From Melioribacteraceae bacterium (GTDB lineage: Bacteria; Bacteroidota; Ignavibacteria; Ignavibacteriales; Melioribacteraceae), in the NCBI GenBank assembly GCA_016342755.1, contig JAEINS010000007.1, positions 172,449 to 236,448 of the forward strand: a DNA stretch of 64,000 nt, read 5' to 3'. The notes under the pieces are model-generated. The model ran no database searches. It was not told the origin of the DNA and saw only the letters and a program-made list of their open reading frames with translations. Made by a program: the position numbers and the translations under genes. Shown piece by piece: positions 29,173-38,463 of the stretch (positions are counted from its first letter, which is position 1; each line of letters begins with the position of its first letter).

Positions 29173-31215
29173 TCATTTATTGATAGAAATTGTAATATCA
29201 TCATCTCTAAAATCATTTCCGGTGTAGTTTTTATAAATTCCCATATATTTTTTATGATGTTTTTGGGAAACGTTTTTTCCGTCTACAGTCATTCTATCAG
29301 GTGAAAAATACATATCAAAGTCATCTTTTACGTTATCAATATAGCCGTCATCACATAACTCTTCCTGAAGTTCATGCATGAATTTTTTATATTCATTCAT
29401 TTCGCGCTTCTGATGTTTTAAGTCAATTTTTAAATCATGCATATTTTCTTTTAACTTGTGAAGCTCTTTTTTTAAGTCTTTAAGATGAATTCCTTCGTCA
29501 AGATTTTCTAATTCAATTTTTAGATCGTGTAAGCCTATCTTCAATTCATCCATATCAATGTCTATATCAATATCCAGGTCTTTCATTGCTTCCAGAGCTT
29601 CAATTTCCGCAATAGCTTCTATCTCAAGTTCTTCGCCGTTAACATTTATTTCAATATTTTCAAGAGCTTCTCTCAATCCTTCCATTGCTGCATTAATAGT
29701 TTCTCCAATATTCATATCAATATTTACATGTAAATCTTCATCGTCATAATTCAGATCAACTTTCAAATCTTGTAAATTTTTCGCAAAATCAGAATCTTCC
29801 AGTTCCTCAATCAAATCTTCAATTTTTTCAATTTGATCTTCCTCTATATTTATATTGGCAAGATCAAATTTTAAGTTTTTCATATCATCTTTTAAGTCAA
29901 TCATATCCGACTTAAGTTCTTTTAACGTTGCATAGATATAATCACTTTTTTCTTTTTTTTCTTCCTCTGAAAGTTTTCTGCCGTTCAAATAAATTCTTGT
30001 AATTTCGCCATCGTTTAAATGTACTTCCCATTCTTCATCATCAAAATCATCTCTTTTGTTAAATGTTATTGTCCGTTCACCTTCATCATAATTAATAAGA
30101 TTATTTATTTCTCCATTATCAAAATCGGAACCGTCAAATACCAGATCAATATCATCATTTTTAATAACAGTCTCATTTCCGGTTGATGAACAGGCAATTA
30201 CCGAAAGAGAAAAAATTGCAGTAAATAATATTAAAGTTATATAACCCGGCCAAAACGAGGTGGTGTTTTTATTAGTTAACATTCTTTCTATCCTCCTAAA
30301 AAATTGATTTTCATTTTTGTTTTTAATTGCCATCGCAAACGAGTTTCCGGCAGAAATATTTGCTAAACTGTTTAACGCTTTTGCATAATCAACCCGGTTT
30401 TCAACAAACCCGGAAACTATATCATCGCAGCAATACTCACGTTCTTCTTTTATAATTGATGAAATCCACCATACGGCGGGATTAAAAAAGAAAATTATTT
30501 CTATGATATTTTGAAATATGTTGAATAGATAATCAGCACGTTTTATATGTGCAAGTTCATGTACAATTATCATTTCCAGCTGTGTTTGCGGAATTCCGGA
30601 TAATGCGCCAACTGGTAAAAGCAGTATTGGTTTTAAAAATCCTATTACTGACGGTACTTTGACCTTAGATGATTCAAATATCCTAACGGCTTTATTAATT
30701 CCCAACTGATTTGAAATTTTTTCTGTGAGATTATTCAATTTCTTGATAGATATATTCTGACCGGAATTTTTTATTCTGTTTGTATAAATAATTCCACCCA
30801 ACATTCTAAATAGAAGAACTAAAACACCAGTCAGCCAAAATGCAACTATTAAAGGCTTGTTTCTGTTTATAAACTCTTCGGAAAAAACAAATCCTTTCGA
30901 AATAATATTTTCATCAATATTATCTTCAGCTAAAAAGTATACCTGTTCGTTCTGAAGTAATATTTTAGAATTTGATGAATTTATCTGATTCACGAACTCA
31001 TAATTTTCTGTGAAAGTTATTATTGAAATTGCCAGAATTGAAATGAGCGATAAATATGAGACAAAGTATTTGGTTTTGGAAGATGTGTGACCGTTGATCT
31101 TTATATAAGCAGCCAGAACAATTGCTATAATAGCTGATTGCCAGATTGAATTTATAAGAGCCGCTCCAATAGCGGAAATTATATTATATGGTATAAAATC
31201 TATTAAGAAATTCAT
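29173..31215 (-). CDS. M56 (BlaR1-like) membrane metallopeptidase with acidic coiled-coil C-terminus
   Basis: Residues 1-345 form the BlaR1/MecR1-type core with about five membrane segments, the zinc motif HELAH near 219 and EREYCCDD near 262. The last 330 residues have no penicillin-binding sensor domain. They are a very acidic, Leu/Ile/Asp/Lys-rich series of heptads, including IDIDIDMDEL. The family senses an envelope signal and then cleaves or triggers cleavage of a BlaI-type repressor, which is encoded directly upstream with a 4-bp overlap. The C-terminal region is probably outside the membrane, where it could sense ions, envelope stress or another protein. Lactam sensing is not supported. 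Confidence 0.9.
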   Translation of the reverse strand: MNFLIDFIPYNIISAIGAALINSIWQSAIIAIVLAAYIKINGHTSSKTKYFVSYLSLISILAISIITFTENYEFVNQINSSNSKILLQNEQVYFLAEDNIDENIISKGFVFSEEFINRNKPLIVAFWLTGVLVLLFRMLGGIIYTNRIKNSGQNISIKKLNNLTEKISNQLGINKAVRIFESSKVKVPSVIGFLKPILLLPVGALSGIPQTQLEMIIVHELAHIKRADYLFNIFQNIIEIIFFFNPAVWWISSIIKEEREYCCDDIVSGFVENRVDYAKALNSLANISAGNSFAMAIKNKNENQFFRRIERMLTNKNTTSFWPGYITLILFTAIFSLSVIACSSTGNETVIKNDDIDLVFDGSDFDNGEINNLINYDEGERTITFNKRDDFDDEEWEVHLNDGEITRIYLNGRKLSEEEKKEKSDYIYATLKELKSDMIDLKDDMKNLKFDLANINIEEDQIEKIEDLIEELEDSDFAKNLQDLKVDLNYDDEDLHVNIDMNIGETINAAMEGLREALENIEINVNGEELEIEAIAEIEALEAMKDLDIDIDIDMDELKIGLHDLKIELENLDEGIHLKDLKKELHKLKENMHDLKIDLKHQKREMNEYKKFMHELQEELCDDGYIDNVKDDFDMYFSPDRMTVDGKNVSQKHHKKYMGIYKNYTGNDFRDDDITISINK

Positions 31216-31595
31216 TGTTTTTTCTCTTCAAAATTTTTGATTAACTCTTTGATTTTATCAAGTTCATCCTGCGATGTTTTTTTATTTCCAAGTAACTGCA
31301 TCATTAATCCGCTTGCGGAACCTTGGAAAGCGGTTTCCAAAACTTTATCCAGTAATACATTTTTTGTGCTGTTTTCTTCAATAACAGCTTTATAAACGTG
31401 ACTCCGACCGTCTTTCTCACGCTCTAATAATTTTTTCTCAGACATTATCTGCATTAATTTTAATGTTGTTGTGTAACCTACTTCCTTTAATACGGAAAGT
31501 TTATCATTAACAAAACGCACAGTAGATGGCCCAAATTTCCATAATACTTGTAAAATCTCAAGTTCTGAATCAGTCGGTTTAAGTTTTTTAGTCAT
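31212..31595 (-). CDS. BlaI/MecI-family transcriptional repressor
   Basis: The start is ATG at 31595, with GGAG 7 bases upstream; the frame also opens 18 bases earlier but without a site. The 127-residue protein has an N-terminal winged helix (LKPTDSELEILQVLWKFGP, then VGYTTTLKLMQIM) and a C-terminal dimerisation helix pair, as in BlaI, MecI and CopY. It would repress this two-gene operon and perhaps others until cleaved after signalling by the M56 protein. It overlaps that gene by ATGA. Confidence 0.93.
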   Translation of the reverse strand: MTKKLKPTDSELEILQVLWKFGPSTVRFVNDKLSVLKEVGYTTTLKLMQIMSEKKLLEREKDGRSHVYKAVIEENSTKNVLLDKVLETAFQGSASGLMMQLLGNKKTSQDELDKIKELIKNFEEKKQ

Positions 31596-31632
31596 TAATA
31601 TCTCCAATTTCAAAACGTAAGACGCAGCTAAT

Positions 31633-31648
31633 TACGAATAGTTTCGTA
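31633..31648. promoter_or_regulatory. Candidate BlaI-type operator
   Basis: TACGAA-TAGT-TTCGTA is a perfect 6+6 dyad, 38 bp before the repressor start. Its outer TAC/GTA ends recall the TACA/TGTA dyads bound by BlaI/MecI. It is the only good dyad in the promoter gap; autoregulation is inferred. Confidence 0.45.
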
Positions 31649-31724
31649 GATGAAGATCTTTTAAAAGTTTTTTAAGAATTATGGGAAATATTATAAAGTA
31701 AGGACTAATTGGAGAAATGAGAAA

Positions 31725-31760
31725 TCCTCAGTTCTAATTCAAAACCGGGATTCTCATTTT
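31725..31760 (-). terminator. Hairpin downstream of nfo
   Basis: AAATGAGAAATCC and GGGATTCTCATTT form a stem of about 12 bp with one bulge, between the nfo stop and the blaI promoter. It probably ends the nfo transcript. Confidence 0.55.
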
Positions 31761-31786
31761 AGTTTATTATACGAGGCAAGGATTAA

Positions 31787-32638
31787 TTATTTAATGAGTA
31801 AATTTAACACTTTCAGATTTTCCAGATCTTCGAGCTGTTCTTTTCCCTTAGGAGTTTCAAGAATTTTTGGAACTCGTTCAAGACGTTTATCATTCATTAT
31901 ATTTCTAAATCCTTCAAGACCTATAAATCCTTTGCCAATGTGTTCGTGCCTGTCAACGCGGGTTCCTAAATCTTTTTTACTGTCGTTTATATGAAAACAG
32001 TCTAATCGGTCCAATCCAATAATATCATCAAAATTTTGAATAACCTTTTCATATTCAGATTCGTCTTTAATATTATAACCGGCAGCAAATATGTGTGCGG
32101 TATCAATGCAGACATTCATTCTGTTTTTCTGCTCAACAAGTTCAATTATTTTTCCGAGATGCTCAAACTTGTATCCAATGCTGGTTCCCTGACCGGCAGT
32201 TGCTTCAAGCATATTCATAACGCTGCATCCGGGCGTTTTATCATGAGCAATGTTTAGCGATTCCGCAATAATTTTAATTGCTTCTTCTTCGCCTTGTCCG
32301 CCGTGCGCGCCAGGATGAAAATTGAGATGTTTAATACTAAGTTCATGGCAGCGGATAATTTCGTCAAGAAATGCGTCTCTCGATTTTTGCAATAGCTCTT
32401 TATCCTTTGCACAAAGGTTAATTAAGTAGCTATCGTGCGCAACAACAAATTGGATATTTGATTTATTAAGTTTTAATTTATACTTACTAATTTCAGGTTT
32501 TTCTAATGGCTTTGCGTGCCATCTATTATTGTTTTTGGTGAAAATTTGGATTGCGTTAAATCCTAAATTCTCAGCTCTTTCTATAGCTTTTGAAACTCCG
32601 CCTGAAGTGGATGTATGCGCGCCTAGTATATGTTTCAT
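31787..32638 (-). CDS. nfo: Endonuclease IV (AP endonuclease)
   Basis: The 283-residue TIM-barrel enzyme of base-excision repair cuts 5' to abasic sites and uses zinc. Family motifs with metal ligands are present: GAHTSTSGG at the start, NFHPGAH (about residues 100-106), LEATAGQGTS, CIDTAHIFAAGY, FHINDSK and RHEHIGKG. Length and start match the family. It is divergent from anmK with only 37 bp between the start codons. Confidence 0.96.
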   Translation of the reverse strand: MKHILGAHTSTSGGVSKAIERAENLGFNAIQIFTKNNNRWHAKPLEKPEISKYKLKLNKSNIQFVVAHDSYLINLCAKDKELLQKSRDAFLDEIIRCHELSIKHLNFHPGAHGGQGEEEAIKIIAESLNIAHDKTPGCSVMNMLEATAGQGTSIGYKFEHLGKIIELVEQKNRMNVCIDTAHIFAAGYNIKDESEYEKVIQNFDDIIGLDRLDCFHINDSKKDLGTRVDRHEHIGKGFIGLEGFRNIMNDKRLERVPKILETPKGKEQLEDLENLKVLNLLIK

Positions 32639-32675
32639 AATTCTGATCTTTCTAAATATAAAAATAGGGGGAAAT

Positions 32676-33860
32676 ATGCTAAAGTTTGTTGAATTAACAA
32701 AAAAAGAAAAAAAAATTGTTGTCGGATTAATGTCCGGGACTTCCCTTGATGGTGTTGATGTAGCGCTGGTTGAGATTACCGGAAACGGAACAAATACAAA
32801 AATAGATTTAATCGGGTTTATTGAATATCCTTTCCCAGAAGGGCTAAAAAGTTTTGTGCTTAAAAATTCAGTTAAAGATACCAGTAATGTTGAGGATATA
32901 TGCAGATTGAATTTTCTTTTTCCGCAAATATATTTTGATGCTGTAAAAACACTTTGTGAAAAGCTTAAATTTGATATGGCGGATATCGATTTAATTGGAA
33001 GCCACGGACAAACAATTCATCATTTACCACAAAAAGAAAAAATGTTTGGTTACGGAGTTGGTTCAACTTTACAAATTGGCGATCCCTCAGCACTTGCTAA
33101 ATTAACCGGTGTAACAACTGTTGGCGATTTTAGAACCGCTGATATAGCTTTTGGCGGTCAGGGTGCTCCGCTAGTTCCATATTTTGATTATATACTTTTT
33201 CACTCAAACGATCTTAACAGAGCATTATTAAATATTGGCGGAATTTCCAACTTTACAATTCTTAATAAAGATAAGACCCAGGCTGATGTTTTAGCTTTTG
33301 ATACCGGTCCCGGCAACATGATTGTTGATTTACTAATGAGAATTTTTTATCAAAAAGAATTTGACGCAAACGGTGATATTGCAAAATCCGGAAAGTTTAA
33401 TGAAGAACTGTTTAATACTTTGGTTCTTAGAGATAATTTTATTGAAAAAGAACCGCCGAAATCAACCGGAAGAGAATATTATGGAGAAGAATTTTTAGAG
33501 CCTTTGTTAAAAGAGTATAAAAATATTCCGAATGAGGATTTTATAAATACGGTAACAAATTTTACCGCGTACAGTATTTTTAGGAATTATGAAAAGTTTG
33601 TAAAAGACGAAACTGAAATTGACGAGCTTTTTGTAAGCGGAGGCGGAGCAAGAAATTTATCATTACTTGAAAGCTTAAAAAAATATTTTGGTAATGATGT
33701 GCAGGTTAAAGTAATTGATGAAATTGGAATTTCATCAGATGCAAAAGAAGCGATCTGTTTTGCTGTGTTGGCAAATGAAACTGTTTGTGGCAATCACTCA
33801 AATATTCCCAGGACAACGGGTGCGTCTGAGTCAACTATACTCGGGAAAATCTGTTTATGA
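32676..33860 (+). CDS. anmK: Anhydro-N-acetylmuramic acid kinase
   Basis: AnmK converts 1,6-anhydro-MurNAc and ATP to MurNAc-6-phosphate in cell-wall recycling. The ATG at 32676 has AGGGGGAAAT in front; the frame opens earlier only inside the divergent nfo gene. The 394-residue product shows LMSGTSLDGVD (ATP phosphate loop, about 17-27), GSHGQTIHH, GDPSALAKLTGVTTVGDFR, DTGPGNMIVD and the C-terminal SGGGARN. The next gene overlaps its stop by ATGA. Confidence 0.95.
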   Translation: MLKFVELTKKEKKIVVGLMSGTSLDGVDVALVEITGNGTNTKIDLIGFIEYPFPEGLKSFVLKNSVKDTSNVEDICRLNFLFPQIYFDAVKTLCEKLKFDMADIDLIGSHGQTIHHLPQKEKMFGYGVGSTLQIGDPSALAKLTGVTTVGDFRTADIAFGGQGAPLVPYFDYILFHSNDLNRALLNIGGISNFTILNKDKTQADVLAFDTGPGNMIVDLLMRIFYQKEFDANGDIAKSGKFNEELFNTLVLRDNFIEKEPPKSTGREYYGEEFLEPLLKEYKNIPNEDFINTVTNFTAYSIFRNYEKFVKDETEIDELFVSGGGARNLSLLESLKKYFGNDVQVKVIDEIGISSDAKEAICFAVLANETVCGNHSNIPRTTGASESTILGKICL

Positions 33861-34732
33861 TAAAAGTGCTTATTTCCGGCGGCGGCGGTTTATTAGGTCA
33901 GTATCTTAATATTAAGCTTTCTAAGGAATTTGATATCCTTACATTATATCATAGCAATCCTGGTAATTGCAGTAAATTCAATTCACAAAAAATTGATTTA
34001 ACCAATAATAAAAGTACTATAGATACATTAAATAAATTTAAGCCAGATGTAGTAATACATTTGGCTTCTATATCTAACACCGCACTAGCTGATAAACTGG
34101 ATCGCAGTTACATCAACCAAGTTAATATAGAAGCAACAAAATTTATAGCTGACTGGTGTGGGATAAATAATACTAAGATTATCTTTACTTCAACAGACTT
34201 GGTTTATAAAGGGAATTTCTCATCTATGTTAAAGGAAAATGCTCCGGTAGAGCCTTTAAGCTATTATGCTGAATCTAAATTAATTGGGGAAGAGAAAATT
34301 AAGGAGCTCACAGATAATTATATAATACTAAGAACTTCACTCTTATACGGAATTCCACTTAGTAATAATGGTTGCTTTTTCAAAACGATGTATGATAATC
34401 TTAAAGAAGGTAAAAAGGTTAAACTATTTAATGATCAATTCCGCACTCCCTTATCTCTATTAGAAGCTTCAAGAATTATTAAAGAACTAATATCAAAAGA
34501 TATAAAAGAAGAGATAATAAACTTTGGAGGAATAGAGAGAATATCCAGATTAAAACTAGGTGAAATTTTGTGTGAAGAAGCCACGCTTAATAAATCACTT
34601 ATAGAAAGCATATCAATGGATGATATCGATTTTAAGTATAAAGTAAAAGATGTTTCTATGGATACATCTAAACTTGATGACTTGGGAATTAAAAGATTAG
34701 ATGTGAGGGAATCAATTAGAGAAATATTTTAA
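33857..34732 (+). CDS. RmlD-like NAD(P)-dependent sugar reductase / epimerase
   Basis: The 291-residue extended short-chain dehydrogenase has the glycine-rich nucleotide loop ISGGGGLLGQ (about 6-15), the VIHLAS segment, TSTDLVYKG and the catalytic YAESK motif. The closest layout is RmlD (dTDP-4-dehydrorhamnose reductase) and the MAT2B-like branch. It has no rml neighbours and is translationally coupled to anmK (ATGA overlap), so a cell-wall or amino-sugar substrate is possible; the dTDP-rhamnose role is not shown. Confidence 0.82.
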   Translation: MIKVLISGGGGLLGQYLNIKLSKEFDILTLYHSNPGNCSKFNSQKIDLTNNKSTIDTLNKFKPDVVIHLASISNTALADKLDRSYINQVNIEATKFIADWCGINNTKIIFTSTDLVYKGNFSSMLKENAPVEPLSYYAESKLIGEEKIKELTDNYIILRTSLLYGIPLSNNGCFFKTMYDNLKEGKKVKLFNDQFRTPLSLLEASRIIKELISKDIKEEIINFGGIERISRLKLGEILCEEATLNKSLIESISMDDIDFKYKVKDVSMDTSKLDDLGIKRLDVRESIREIF

Positions 34733-34772
34733 TTATTTGTAGAGACGTTGCATGCAATGTCTCTACAAATAA
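34733..34772. terminator. Bidirectional terminator / REP-like palindrome
   Basis: The 20-base arm TTATTTGTAGAGACGTTGCA pairs with the second half at all but one position (G-T). It lies exactly between the convergent RmlD-like and gatB stops. Confidence 0.85.
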
Positions 34773-34775
34773 AAC

Positions 34776-36218
34776 CTACTTCATCTCATTCATTTTATTT
34801 TTCAAAGCATCGTTAACCATTTGCGGATTAGCTTTGCCTTTAGTTTCTTTCATTACCTGACCAACTAAGAACCCGATTACTTTTTCTTTCCCTTCCAGGA
34901 ACTGCGCCACCTGACCTGGATTTGCGTCAACAACTTTAGTAACAGCGTCATCAATGGCAGAAGTATCGGTAATCTGAACTAGATTCTTTTCCTTAACAAT
35001 CACTGCCGGATCTTTATCCTCTTTCATCATTTCCGGGAAAACATCTTTTGCAATTTTACTGCTGATGGTATTGTTGTTAATTAAAGCGATCAATTTTCCA
35101 ATATTAACCGGTGAAATTGGAAATTTGCTAACATCAATTTTTTCTTCATTTAAAATTTTTGAAACATCTCCCATTACCCAGTTGCTGGCAGATTTATAAT
35201 CGTCTGTTTCTTTTAGAACTTCTTCGTAATAATCAGCTAAATTTTTAGTTGCTGTTAAAACGCCCGCATCGTATTCCGGCAGTTTAAAATCATTTACAAA
35301 TCTTTCGAATCTTGCTTTAGGAAGTTCTGGCATTGTTTCGGCAATTTCATTTTTCCACTCTTCAGAAATATGTATTGGAATTAAATCCGGATCCGGGAAA
35401 TATCTGTAATCGTGAGAATCTTCTTTTCCTCGCATGGAGTAGGTTTCATTTTTATCAGCATTCCATAAAAGTGTTTCCTGAACTACTTCTCCGCCGTCTT
35501 CAACTAATTCTATCTGTCGTTCAATTTCAAACTCAATTGATTTAGCAACATTATTAAACGAATTAAGGTTTTTAATTTCAGCTCTGGTTCCTAATTTTTC
35601 CTGCCCGACTGGTCGTATAGAAACGTTAGCATCACAGCGTAGTGAACCTTCTTCCATATTTCCGTCACATATACCTAAGTATTGCACAATCTGTTTTAAT
35701 TTAGTTAAGTACAGATAAGCTTCTTCGGCACTTCTCATGTCTGGTTCGCTAACTATTTCAAGAAGCGGAACACCACAGCGGTTTACATCAACTAAAGTCT
35801 CATCGCCCTGACTATGAATAGATTTACCGGCATCTTCTTCCATGTGCGCTCTGGTAATGCCAAGCCTCTTTACGGTTCCATCTTTAAGAGTAATATCAAG
35901 ATGTCCGTGTTCAACAATAGGAAGTTCAAATTGAGAAATCTGATAACCTTTTGGCAGATCGGGATAAAAATAATTTTTTCTGGCAAAAACATTTTTTTCA
36001 TTAATTACGCAATCAGTTGCCAATCCAAATAAAATAGAAAACTCAACAACTTTTTTATTCAATACAGGAAGCACTCCCGGATGACCTAAACAAACCGGAC
36101 AAACATTTGAGTTCGGATTATTGCCAAATTTAGTTGAACATCCGCAAAATATCTTGGTATTTGTTAATAATTGTGCGTGAACTTCTAATCCGATTACAGC
36201 TTCATATTTTGAATTCAT
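34776..36218 (-). CDS. gatB: Aspartyl/glutamyl-tRNA amidotransferase subunit B
   Basis: GatB carries the tRNA-binding and kinase half of the GatCAB complex, which amidates Glu-tRNA(Gln) and/or Asp-tRNA(Asn). The start is ATG at 36218 ([17 protein letters not shown]); the frame also opens at a TTG 42 bases upstream. Family motifs include [37 protein letters not shown] and [10 protein letters not shown], with a YqeY-like C-terminal helical domain. The length of 480 residues is normal. gatC is 19 kb away (54994) and gatA is not in the window, so the complex is encoded at dispersed loci. Confidence 0.96.
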   Translation of the reverse strand: MNSKYEAVIGLEVHAQLLTNTKIFCGCSTKFGNNPNSNVCPVCLGHPGVLPVLNKKVVEFSILFGLATDCVINEKNVFARKNYFYPDLPKGYQISQFELPIVEHGHLDITLKDGTVKRLGITRAHMEEDAGKSIHSQGDETLVDVNRCGVPLLEIVSEPDMRSAEEAYLYLTKLKQIVQYLGICDGNMEEGSLRCDANVSIRPVGQEKLGTRAEIKNLNSFNNVAKSIEFEIERQIELVEDGGEVVQETLLWNADKNETYSMRGKEDSHDYRYFPDPDLIPIHISEEWKNEIAETMPELPKARFERFVNDFKLPEYDAGVLTATKNLADYYEEVLKETDDYKSASNWVMGDVSKILNEEKIDVSKFPISPVNIGKLIALINNNTISSKIAKDVFPEMMKEDKDPAVIVKEKNLVQITDTSAIDDAVTKVVDANPGQVAQFLEGKEKVIGFLVGQVMKETKGKANPQMVNDALKNKMNEMK

Positions 36219-36389
36219 AACAGAAATTTCTCGTTTAAATGTTGATAAAAAGGAAGTCAAAATATAATCATTTATATTTGAATTTAGAAATTTGAGGTTT
36301 TTGTGACAAAATAACTTAAATTTCTTAGTAGAAATGATTTTAATAAAACATTTTTTAGAGTAAGTATTATTTTCTTTGAAAGGGAAATT

Positions 36390-37106
36390 ATGAATTTAGA
36401 TATATTAGTTTTAACAGCACATCCAGACGATGCCGAAATTGGGATAGGCGGGTCAATCGCAAAGTTTGTTGATGAAGGTTATAAAGTCGGGATTGTAGAT
36501 TTCACTCAGGGCGAACTTGGAACACGCGGTACAATTGAAACGAGAAAAGAAGAAGCTGAGAATGCAAAAAAAATTCTTGGAATTCATGTTAGGGAAAACT
36601 TAAAATTTCCTGATGGAACTGTAAAAGTTAAAGAAGAATTTGTTCATGAAGTGATTAAAGTAATAAGAAAATATAGACCTAAAATATTGATTGCCCCTTA
36701 TTATAATGACCGTCATCCCGATCATGTTGGAGCCGGACTTATAGCTAAAGATGCAATGTTCTTTGCAGGACTTCCTAAAATTAAATCTGAAATTGACGGA
36801 GTTGAGCAGGAAGCTTATCGTCCGGCAAAACTTTTTTATTTTATGATGACATATGAATTTGAACCCTCGTTTATTATAGATATATCGGCTTACATTGAAA
36901 CAAAGCTTAAAGCAATTCTCGCATTTAAAACCCAGTTTCATGATCCTGACAGCGATGCGCCTGAAACATTTATCAGCAAACCGGGTTTTCTTGAAATGAT
37001 TAAGTCGCGGGCAAGCCATAACGGATTTAAGATTCGTAAAGATTTTGGTGAGCCTTTTTATTGCGAAGAAGATATTGAGTTAAGTACAAAAGATTTTTTT
37101 CAATAG
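36390..37106 (+). CDS. bshB1: Bacillithiol biosynthesis deacetylase BshB1-like
   Basis: The 238-residue protein is a zinc-dependent LmbE-family deacetylase. The zinc motif AHPDDAEIG (His11, Asp13, Asp14), [10 protein letters not shown] and HPDH (109-112) match the BshB1 type, which deacetylates GlcNAc-malate in bacillithiol synthesis. This thiol pathway is common in Bacteroidota. BshA and BshC are not in the window, so the substrate is inferred from subfamily motifs. The ribosome binding site is AAAGGG. Confidence 0.88.
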   Translation: MNLDILVLTAHPDDAEIGIGGSIAKFVDEGYKVGIVDFTQGELGTRGTIETRKEEAENAKKILGIHVRENLKFPDGTVKVKEEFVHEVIKVIRKYRPKILIAPYYNDRHPDHVGAGLIAKDAMFFAGLPKIKSEIDGVEQEAYRPAKLFYFMMTYEFEPSFIIDISAYIETKLKAILAFKTQFHDPDSDAPETFISKPGFLEMIKSRASHNGFKIRKDFGEPFYCEEDIELSTKDFFQ

Positions 37107-37345
37107 AAATAACTTTGGAATATGTATTGTCAGACCGATTGAAGCCGACGTGTGAATATATTGATGATATTACATATTAAGTCAAATATTTAAGATCAAA
37201 AATTTTCTGAAACCGCGAAATTTCATATATTTGCCTGCTAAATTATTAACATTTTTTAACAAAATTGTATGAAACTTTTTGTTAAGCCTATTGTAGAAGA
37301 ATCTGTGAATTTTAGAATTGTTTAATATATATTGAGGGAATTACC

Positions 37346-38329
37346 TTGGAAATTACCGAATTAAATGAGAAGATTAAAAAAGAAAGTGAATTTATTGATG
37401 TTCTTTTCACTGAAGTAGGAAAAGCAATTATCGGTCAGAAAGATATGGTTGAAAGATTGGTTATTGGATTGCTTGCAAACGGACACGTGCTTTTAGAAGG
37501 TGTTCCCGGACTTGCAAAAACATTGGCAATCAAATCTCTTGCGTCCTCGATGAAAGCAAAATTCCAGAGAATACAGTTTACACCCGATCTGCTTCCTGCC
37601 GATCTTATTGGTACAATGATTTATAATCAGAAAGAAGGAAATTTTTCGATCAAAAAAGGTCCTATCTTTTCCAACTTTATTTTGGCCGATGAAATTAACC
37701 GTGCTCCTGCTAAAGTACAGAGTGCTTTACTTGAAGCGATGCAGGAAAAACAAATTACAATTGGCGAAAAAACTTTTAAACTTGAAGAACCGTTTTTAGT
37801 TCTGGCAACTCAAAACCCAATTGAGCAGGAAGGTACTTATCCATTACCCGAAGCACAGGTTGACCGTTTTATGCTAAAGGTTAAAATTACATATCCTACT
37901 AAAGAAGAAGAATTAAAAATTATGCAGCAGAATGTTTCGGGAACATTGATCAAAATCAATCAGGTAGTTTCGGCTGAAGACATTCTTAATGCAAGAAAAC
38001 TTATTCATGAAGTTTATGTTGATGAAAAAATTCAGAAATATATTCTCGATATAGTTTTTGCAACCAGAGAACCTGCGGAATATGGATTTGACGATCTAAC
38101 CGATTTAATAAGCTATGGCGCATCTCCCCGTGCAACAATCAGTTTAGCAATGGGAGCAAGAGCAATGGCATTTATTAAACGCCGTGGTTACGTAATTCCT
38201 GAAGATGTTAGAGCAATCTGCATGGATATTCTTCGTCATAGAGTAGCTGTTACTTACGAAGCCGAGGCCGAAGAGATTACAAGTGAAGATATTATTGAAA
38301 AAATCTTAAACAGAGTTGAAGTTCCTTAG
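37346..38329 (+). CDS. moxR: MoxR-family AAA+ ATPase
   Basis: The first gene of the Bat operon starts at TTG with GAGGGA 7 bases upstream. The 327-residue ATPase has Walker A GVPGLAKT, Walker B ILADEINRAP, sensor 1 LATQNP (with IEQEGTYPLPEAQ) and the C-terminal lid with SPRAT. MoxR proteins act as chaperones for VWA-domain partners; here the partners are the DUF58, BatA and BatB proteins encoded directly downstream. It is separated by 134 bp from the DUF58 gene without a visible terminator. Confidence 0.95.
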   Translation: MEITELNEKIKKESEFIDVLFTEVGKAIIGQKDMVERLVIGLLANGHVLLEGVPGLAKTLAIKSLASSMKAKFQRIQFTPDLLPADLIGTMIYNQKEGNFSIKKGPIFSNFILADEINRAPAKVQSALLEAMQEKQITIGEKTFKLEEPFLVLATQNPIEQEGTYPLPEAQVDRFMLKVKITYPTKEEELKIMQQNVSGTLIKINQVVSAEDILNARKLIHEVYVDEKIQKYILDIVFATREPAEYGFDDLTDLISYGASPRATISLAMGARAMAFIKRRGYVIPEDVRAICMDILRHRVAVTYEAEAEEITSEDIIEKILNRVEVP

Positions 38330-38463
38330 TAGATCCAACTGCTATTCCGACGGGCTGTTATGACTGAGAAATCTTATTATGAATTAGGATTTTCCCCGGG
38401 TATTTGCCGGAATCGGAATTATAAATTAATCTTCAATTGTTAAATATTGTAATTAAAAGTAAA

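Noticed and set aside
29400..29900. Minus-strand repeats with a plus-strand Ser/Ile-rich open frame (29558-29749)
   Set aside because: It is a shadow of the acidic coiled-coil region of the M56 gene.
29173..31613. A beta-lactam resistance sensor pair (BlaR1/BlaI)
   Set aside because: The sensor part has no penicillin-binding domain and no beta-lactamase gene is nearby, so only the BlaR1-like architecture is claimed.
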